A stretch of DNA of 64,000 nucleotides from Pseudomonadota bacterium (lineage in GTDB: Bacteria; Pseudomonadota; Alphaproteobacteria; Rhizobiales; Beijerinckiaceae). The stretch is from positions 1-64,000 of the forward strand of contig JAEXGT010000105.1 in NCBI GenBank assembly GCA_023450615.1. The letters run 5' to 3'. The translations under genes and the position numbers were made by a program. This document shows, piece by piece, positions 60,116-64,000 of this stretch. The notes under the pieces are model-generated. The model searched no databases, was not told where the DNA came from, and saw only the letters and a list, made by a program, of their open reading frames with translations. Position 1 is the first letter of the stretch, and the number at the start of each line of letters is the position of its first letter.

Positions 60116-61047
60116 TGGCTTGCCTCCTGCACCGCCGCTCCGCCGAGGGCCGGCTTTTCGGTCGCTCCGTTCCGGCGCTCGCTGCGGCCATAATAGGCTT
60201 CGATGTATCCCTGTCCGATATTCAGGATCGAGGTGATAAGCAGATACCAGATGACAGCCACGAGCAGCATCGGGATGATTTCGAAGGTGCGGTTGTAGAT
60301 CGACTGCACGGAGTAAAGCAGATCGGCCATCGCAATGACGCTGACGAGCGAGGTCGCTTTAATCATGCTGATGAGCTGATTGCCGGTCGGCGGCACGATG
60401 GACCGCATGGCTTGCGGAATGATGATGCGCCATAGGGCACGAGCTCTTGTCATGCCGAACGCTTCAGCCGTTTCGGTTTGGCCGCGGTCTACCGAAAGGA
60501 GGCCGCCGCGAATGATTTCAGCCATGTAGGCGGCTTCATTCAGCGCCAATCCAACGATTGCAGCCGTCATCGGCGTAATCACCGAATTGGTATCCCAGCT
60601 TGCGAGCGTAGGGCCAAAGGGAATCGTGATCGAGAGGCGCGGAAACAAGGTGGAAAGATTGTACCAGAAGATCAGCTGCACGAGCAGCGGCGTGCCTCGG
60701 AAGAACCAGATGAACAGAGATGCGAATGAGTTCGCCAACCCGTCCTTCGACATGCGAGCGATTGCAAGAACCAAGCCCAGGATCGTGCCGAGCACCATGG
60801 CAATGACAGTCAATCCAAGACTGACATAGAGGCCACTGATAACCGTAGGATCGAAGAAATAGGCGGCGACGACGGGCCAGCCGAAATTCTCATTGTGTGC
60901 GACGATCCATGCGAAATTCGCCGCGAAGAGAAGGATCGCCACCCAGAGGATCAATCTTCCCGTTCGGAAGGGAGCGTGGGCTGTCGCCACGTCCCTGAAA
61001 GACGCATCGCCCGAGGGCGATGCGCTGATCTGGTTAAGACGGTTCAT
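60112..61047 (-). CDS. Polar amino-acid ABC transporter permease
   Basis: 311-residue HisM/GlnP-type permease with about five membrane segments. The permease signature A-Y-M-A-E-I-I-R-G-G-L-L-S-V-D-R-G-Q-T-E-T-A is near residue 190. An N-terminal extension (~1-30) and an extra membrane segment make it longer than minimal family members. A single permease gene suggests a homodimeric pore. ATGA overlaps with both neighbours. Confidence 0.93.
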   Translation of the reverse strand: MNRLNQISASPSGDASFRDVATAHAPFRTGRLILWVAILLFAANFAWIVAHNENFGWPVVAAYFFDPTVISGLYVSLGLTVIAMVLGTILGLVLAIARMSKDGLANSFASLFIWFFRGTPLLVQLIFWYNLSTLFPRLSITIPFGPTLASWDTNSVITPMTAAIVGLALNEAAYMAEIIRGGLLSVDRGQTETAEAFGMTRARALWRIIIPQAMRSIVPPTGNQLISMIKATSLVSVIAMADLLYSVQSIYNRTFEIIPMLLVAVIWYLLITSILNIGQGYIEAYYGRSERRNGATEKPALGGAAVQEASH

Positions 61048-61934
61048 TTCGGAAGGGCTCCACCGAGATTGATGCCCGGCTCCTTGAGCATGTTGTTCTC
61101 AAGGCCCCACTTCTTCATGATCGCGGCGTAGGTTCCATTTTCCATCAGGAGCTTGATGGTGTCGAGAAGCAGCGGCCCGAGCGGGGAGCCCTTGGGCACG
61201 ACGGCTCCCTGATAGAGATCTTCGAAGCCATTTTTCTGACCAACACCCGTCAACTCAAGCTGACCATTGGCTTGAGATACGAAGTAGGTGAGGGGAGCCT
61301 GGGAAGAGAAGAACGCATCGGCGCGCTTCGAGCGCACGGAAAGGATCGAGCTCGGTTGGTCCGTATAGGATTGAACCGTAAGGGGCTCCTTGCCGTCTGC
61401 CTTGCACTTCTCAGCCTGAACCTGGATTACGCGTTCAGCAGAGCCGCCCGCCATGACGGCGATGCGGTTGCCGCAGGCCGTATCGAGCGAGGTGATGCCC
61501 TTGGGATTGCCCTTCTGAACGGCGAAGACCACAAATTCCTGCACCCAATCGACGAAGTCGTTGGCTTCTTCACGGCTCTTGAAGTCACCGACGGGACCAA
61601 ACGCGAACTGATAGCGTCCGGAATTGACGCCGGCGAGCAGCGCCGGCAAACCGCCGACGGTGGCGTGTTCGATCTTGATACCGAGGACTTGGCCGATCGC
61701 ATCCGTCAGGTCTTTGCTGGCACCCGTCATCTCTGTGCCGGTAACGATTTCGTAGGGAGGGAACGAGCCGTTATTGACCGAGATCATCTTGCCTTCAGCG
61801 CGGATCTTCTCCGGCAAGCGTGCCCGCAATTCCTCATTCACGCTCAGTTTCGGAATGCCGGCTTCCTGGGCAAGAACCGGCGTCGCAAGCATCAGGACAG
61901 CGGCGGTTAAGGAACCAATCAGTTTCGAGTTCAT
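61044..61934 (-). CDS. Polar amino-acid ABC transporter substrate-binding protein (family 3)
   Basis: 296-residue periplasmic protein. The signal peptide ends A-T-P-V-L-A-Q-E (~23). The family-3 core starts I-S-V-N-N-G-S-F-P-P-Y-E and includes G-F-P-style ligand loops such as L-L-A-G-V-N-S-G-R-Y-Q-F and a D-A-F-F-S-S region. ATG 61934 is chosen for the signal peptide and AAAGGG upstream. The ligand is unknown; the operon with an M20 hydrolase suggests an acylated or aromatic amino compound. Confidence 0.9.
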   Translation of the reverse strand: MNSKLIGSLTAAVLMLATPVLAQEAGIPKLSVNEELRARLPEKIRAEGKMISVNNGSFPPYEIVTGTEMTGASKDLTDAIGQVLGIKIEHATVGGLPALLAGVNSGRYQFAFGPVGDFKSREEANDFVDWVQEFVVFAVQKGNPKGITSLDTACGNRIAVMAGGSAERVIQVQAEKCKADGKEPLTVQSYTDQPSSILSVRSKRADAFFSSQAPLTYFVSQANGQLELTGVGQKNGFEDLYQGAVVPKGSPLGPLLLDTIKLLMENGTYAAIMKKWGLENNMLKEPGINLGGALPK

Positions 61935-61996
61935 GAGATAGCCCTTTCGGTTTGAGGGAGTCGGCTTCAGTTCACGGGTGGCGCTGATAAAGTTTC

Positions 61997-62959
61997 TCAG
62001 TTGGCTTTGGCCTGCCACGGGAAAAGATCGGCAGGTGTCAGCAAACGCGGCAGAATCTTCTGCTCATAGAGTTCCGTAGCGAAGTCGCTGATCATCTTCT
62101 CGTTCGCCTCTAGCCCGCTGATATTCCAGGTGGGCGGGAGATCGGCAGCGCAGCGGCGGAGCTCATCGATCATCCACGGTGTCGTGTCGGCGTACTTTTC
62201 GCGCTTTTGCAGCCACATACGCTGGGATTCGTCGATCAATTCGCTGAGTTCATCCATGACCCATGGATGCTCCTGCACGAACTCAGCCTTGAAGCCGATC
62301 AGGTGCATGCCCGGTACGTAGCCGACTTCATTGAAGTACGTGACCTCGGAGGTGCGGAAGTCGTCCAAAACCTGCCGGAAAGGAGAGTCTTTGTCGAAGA
62401 AGCCCTGTGGCATGAAAGGTGTAAAGACAGCGTCCAGACCGCCGTCTTTCAGAAGATCGACCATGGGGCGCTCCCCAGGAGCGGCCTCTATTCGGCCCGG
62501 GCGACCGAAACCGTCGAGGCGGTCCGTGATGGGATGGGCGTCCGTCAGGCGTCCGGCATACCACATGGCATCTTCGATGCCGACGCCTTCACGGCGGACA
62601 GCTGCGCGTGTCCACGTGTTGCCGGAATCCCGCCATCCCGTCACGCCGATTTTCTTGCCGGCAAGGTCGGACAGATTGCGGATCGAGCTGTCCTTCGTGG
62701 TAATGATGCAGCGATGCCGAAAGCCGCGCATGATGAAGTTCGGCATTCCTACGACACTGTCATCGCCATCGTGCCGAAGCTGCGAATAGCGGCTGAAGGA
62801 CATCTCGGCTGCTTCGTATGCCGGGTCGGTTGCGATGTTGGAAACGAGAGTGCCAATCCGATCCACTTTGACATCGAGCCGAGGAGACCGGACGTCGCCG
62901 AGGACGAGGGGCGTCATATAGTCCCAGTCACGAAGTGCGATCCGGAGGGTCAGAGGCAT
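61997..62959 (-). CDS. 4,5-dihydroxyphthalate decarboxylase-like protein (periplasmic-binding-protein fold, no signal peptide)
   Basis: 320-residue protein resembling the 4,5-dihydroxyphthalate decarboxylase (Pht5)/NMT1-like group. It opens L-R-I-A-L-R-D-W-D-Y, has A-A-E-M-S-F-S-R-Y near residue 50 and L-A-G-K-K-I-G-V-T-G-W near 100. There is no signal peptide, so it is cytosolic and more likely an enzyme than a transport protein. ATG 62959 is preferred to a TTG six bases upstream. It is the first gene of the minus-strand cluster, divergent from the MocR gene. The reaction catalysed is not certain. Confidence 0.7.
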   Translation of the reverse strand: MPLTLRIALRDWDYMTPLVLGDVRSPRLDVKVDRIGTLVSNIATDPAYEAAEMSFSRYSQLRHDGDDSVVGMPNFIMRGFRHRCIITTKDSSIRNLSDLAGKKIGVTGWRDSGNTWTRAAVRREGVGIEDAMWYAGRLTDAHPITDRLDGFGRPGRIEAAPGERPMVDLLKDGGLDAVFTPFMPQGFFDKDSPFRQVLDDFRTSEVTYFNEVGYVPGMHLIGFKAEFVQEHPWVMDELSELIDESQRMWLQKREKYADTTPWMIDELRRCAADLPPTWNISGLEANEKMISDFATELYEQKILPRLLTPADLFPWQAKAN

Positions 62960-63000
62960 CAGCAATCACTCGCAAATTTCTATTCTGTCCTTACTTAAAA

Positions 63001-63042
63001 TGTTCATCTCAAACTGTTCAAACCATATTATGTTATTGAACA
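63001..63042. promoter_or_regulatory. Candidate MocR operator in the divergent promoter region
   Basis: TGTTCAA (63015-63021) and TTGAACA (63036-63042) form a 7-base inverted repeat spaced by 14 bases; a third half-site TGTTCA lies at 63001-63006 in direct orientation. MocR regulators commonly bind such direct plus inverted half-sites between themselves and a divergent target operon. Confidence 0.55.
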
Positions 63043-63058
63043 TTAATTCTGGTGCTAC

Positions 63059-64000
63059 ATGACCGAACACAGAGACGCGCAGTGGTTTGCGGAGAAACTG
63101 ATCGATAAGACCATTCGCGGGATCGCTCTGGAAACGAGAGCGCTGATCCGTGCGGGCGCGCTCCCAGTTGGTACTAAGTTGCCTCCAATCCGCGACCTCG
63201 CTTTTGCCATAGGCGTGAGTCCCGCGACGATCTCGGAAGCCTGGAGCGAGCTGCGCCGCCAGAAGGTCATCACTGGGCGAGGACGGAATGGCACTTGGGT
63301 CAGCGGCGATGGTTTCGTGCTCAAACCTCATCGCCTCGGAAGCTCTGGAAATTACGGCGAGGGCGTCCTTAACCTGACTGCTGCCGTCCCCGACATGAGC
63401 CTCTTGCCTCCGCTCGCAGAAGCGATGGCCTATGGTGCCTCAGCGGAAAATCTCAATAGCTACGAACGAAACCGCATTCTTCCGGAATTGGAAGAGGAGG
63501 TGAGGAAAACATGGCCCTATGAGCCGGAAGCGTTCCTGGCGACCAATGGCGGATACAATGCAGTTTATACGCTGGTTCACGCTCTTGTGCCTGCGGGTGC
63601 GTCCATCGCAATCGAGGATCCCACGGGCATGCGTATCCTCGATATCCTGGAGGATCGAGGCGTACGCATCGTGCCCGTTCGATGTGATAACGAGGGGCCC
63701 CTGCCGGCGTCTCTGGAGGACGCGCTGAAGTCCAGGCCTGCCGCTTTCATCTTCCAGCCGCGTTTGCATTCCGTCACCGGTCAGAGTGTCAGCCGACGCC
63801 GCTTGGAGGCTCTCGCCGAAGTTCTGAAAGGAACCGATGTCCTTATAGTTGAAGACGATGGCATCGGAGACATATCTGCGGCCCCGCGTCATTCGCTTGG
63901 TGTCTATTTTCCAAGCCGGGTCATTCACATTCTATCGTTCTCGAAGACGCATGGTCCGGATTTGCGCCTCGCCGTTCTCTCGGGCACGCGCGCCATCATT
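63059..64000 (+). CDS. MocR-type regulator: GntR winged helix fused to an aminotransferase-like PLP domain (3' end outside window)
   Basis: The first 314 codons are present and the frame is still open at the window end. The N-terminal winged helix (~10-80) has L-P-P-I-R-D-L-A-F-A-I-G-V-S-P-A-T-I-S-E-A-W. From ~105 a fold-type I aminotransferase-like domain follows, with T-N-G-G-Y-N-A, V-E-D-D-G-I-G-D and the PLP-binding Lys296 in S-F-S-K-T-H-G. MocR proteins sense amino compounds through PLP. Position and the inverted repeat in the shared promoter make the minus-strand cluster its likely target. Confidence 0.9.
   Translation, partial: MTEHRDAQWFAEKLIDKTIRGIALETRALIRAGALPVGTKLPPIRDLAFAIGVSPATISEAWSELRRQKVITGRGRNGTWVSGDGFVLKPHRLGSSGNYGEGVLNLTAAVPDMSLLPPLAEAMAYGASAENLNSYERNRILPELEEEVRKTWPYEPEAFLATNGGYNAVYTLVHALVPAGASIAIEDPTGMRILDILEDRGVRIVPVRCDNEGPLPASLEDALKSRPAAFIFQPRLHSVTGQSVSRRRLEALAEVLKGTDVLIVEDDGIGDISAAPRHSLGVYFPSRVIHILSFSKTHGPDLRLAVLSGTRAII

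Noticed and set aside
63440..63928. Minus-strand ORF of 162 codons at the right end
   Set aside because: It lies opposite the PLP domain of the MocR gene, which has clear motifs and simply lacks a stop within the window.

Overview
The window is GC-rich, densely coded chromosomal DNA of an alphaproteobacterium, most likely a member of Hyphomicrobiales (Rhizobiales). The grounds are an IalB-family protein, ChvE/GguAB-type sugar transport genes, the divergent recG / sdhE-mfd arrangement, HspQ, an opgGH pair and Caulobacter/rhizobial-type pentose oxidation enzymes. The overall look would suit a Microvirga/Methylobacterium-like genus, but that is a guess from gene content. No rRNA, tRNA, CRISPR array, insertion sequence or phage gene was recognised. 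Two genes are cut by the window ends: a LysR regulator on the left and a MocR-type regulator on the right.

Region 1 (1-20 kb) is mostly housekeeping: the end of a LysR regulator; opgG-opgH (osmoregulated periplasmic glucan synthesis, minus strand); glmU and glmS (UDP-GlcNAc precursor synthesis); recG divergent from sdhE-mfd; a serine beta-lactamase-like hydrolase; a pseudo-receiver protein; a YejA-like oligopeptide-binding protein; an IalB-family protein; hspQ; an AEC-family exporter; and a UbiH-family flavin hydroxylase.

Region 2 (21-27.7 kb) holds a BMP/nucleoside-type ABC importer (ATPase, two permeases, binding protein), closed by a strong terminator, then nicotinamidase pncA and, convergent to it, rimO.

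Region 3 (28-43 kb) is a sugar catabolic island. A DHDPS-family dehydratase/aldolase and an IlvD/Edd-family sugar-acid dehydratase (minus strand) are divergent from a YtfQ-R-T-YjfF-like sugar ABC importer followed by a GntR/FCD regulator. ChvE-GguA-GguB then follows, with a ketoglutarate-semialdehyde dehydrogenase-like ALDH and a XylB-like aldose 1-dehydrogenase. Together these give almost all steps of a non-phosphorylative (Weimberg / L-arabinose type) route from aldopentose to 2-oxoglutarate; only a lactonase was not seen.

Region 4 (43-47.3 kb) has a small lytic transglycosylase, a 476-base gap with a possible 25-28-residue membrane protein gene, a Cache-GGDEF-EAL protein with a degenerate GSDEF motif, and an orphan CtaG-type oxidase assembly protein.

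Region 5 (47.5-58 kb) is the most unusual block. A PgtC-PgtB-PgtA-like signalling trio (binding protein, membrane histidine kinase, NtrC-type sigma-54 activator) sits directly before an ABC importer (a second, paralogous binding protein, a fused double permease, and an ATPase). The importer has a consensus sigma-54 -24/-12 promoter. Two small-molecule phosphatase genes (Gph-like HAD and histidine phosphatase) come next. I read this as a substrate-sensing, sigma-54-switched uptake system, possibly for an organophosphate or carboxylate.

Region 6 (58-64 kb) is a minus-strand cluster with an M20 amidohydrolase, a polar amino-acid ABC importer (ATPase, permease, binding protein) and a cytosolic 4,5-dihydroxyphthalate-decarboxylase-like protein. 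It is divergent from a MocR regulator, with a TGTTCAA/TTGAACA inverted repeat in the shared promoter region.
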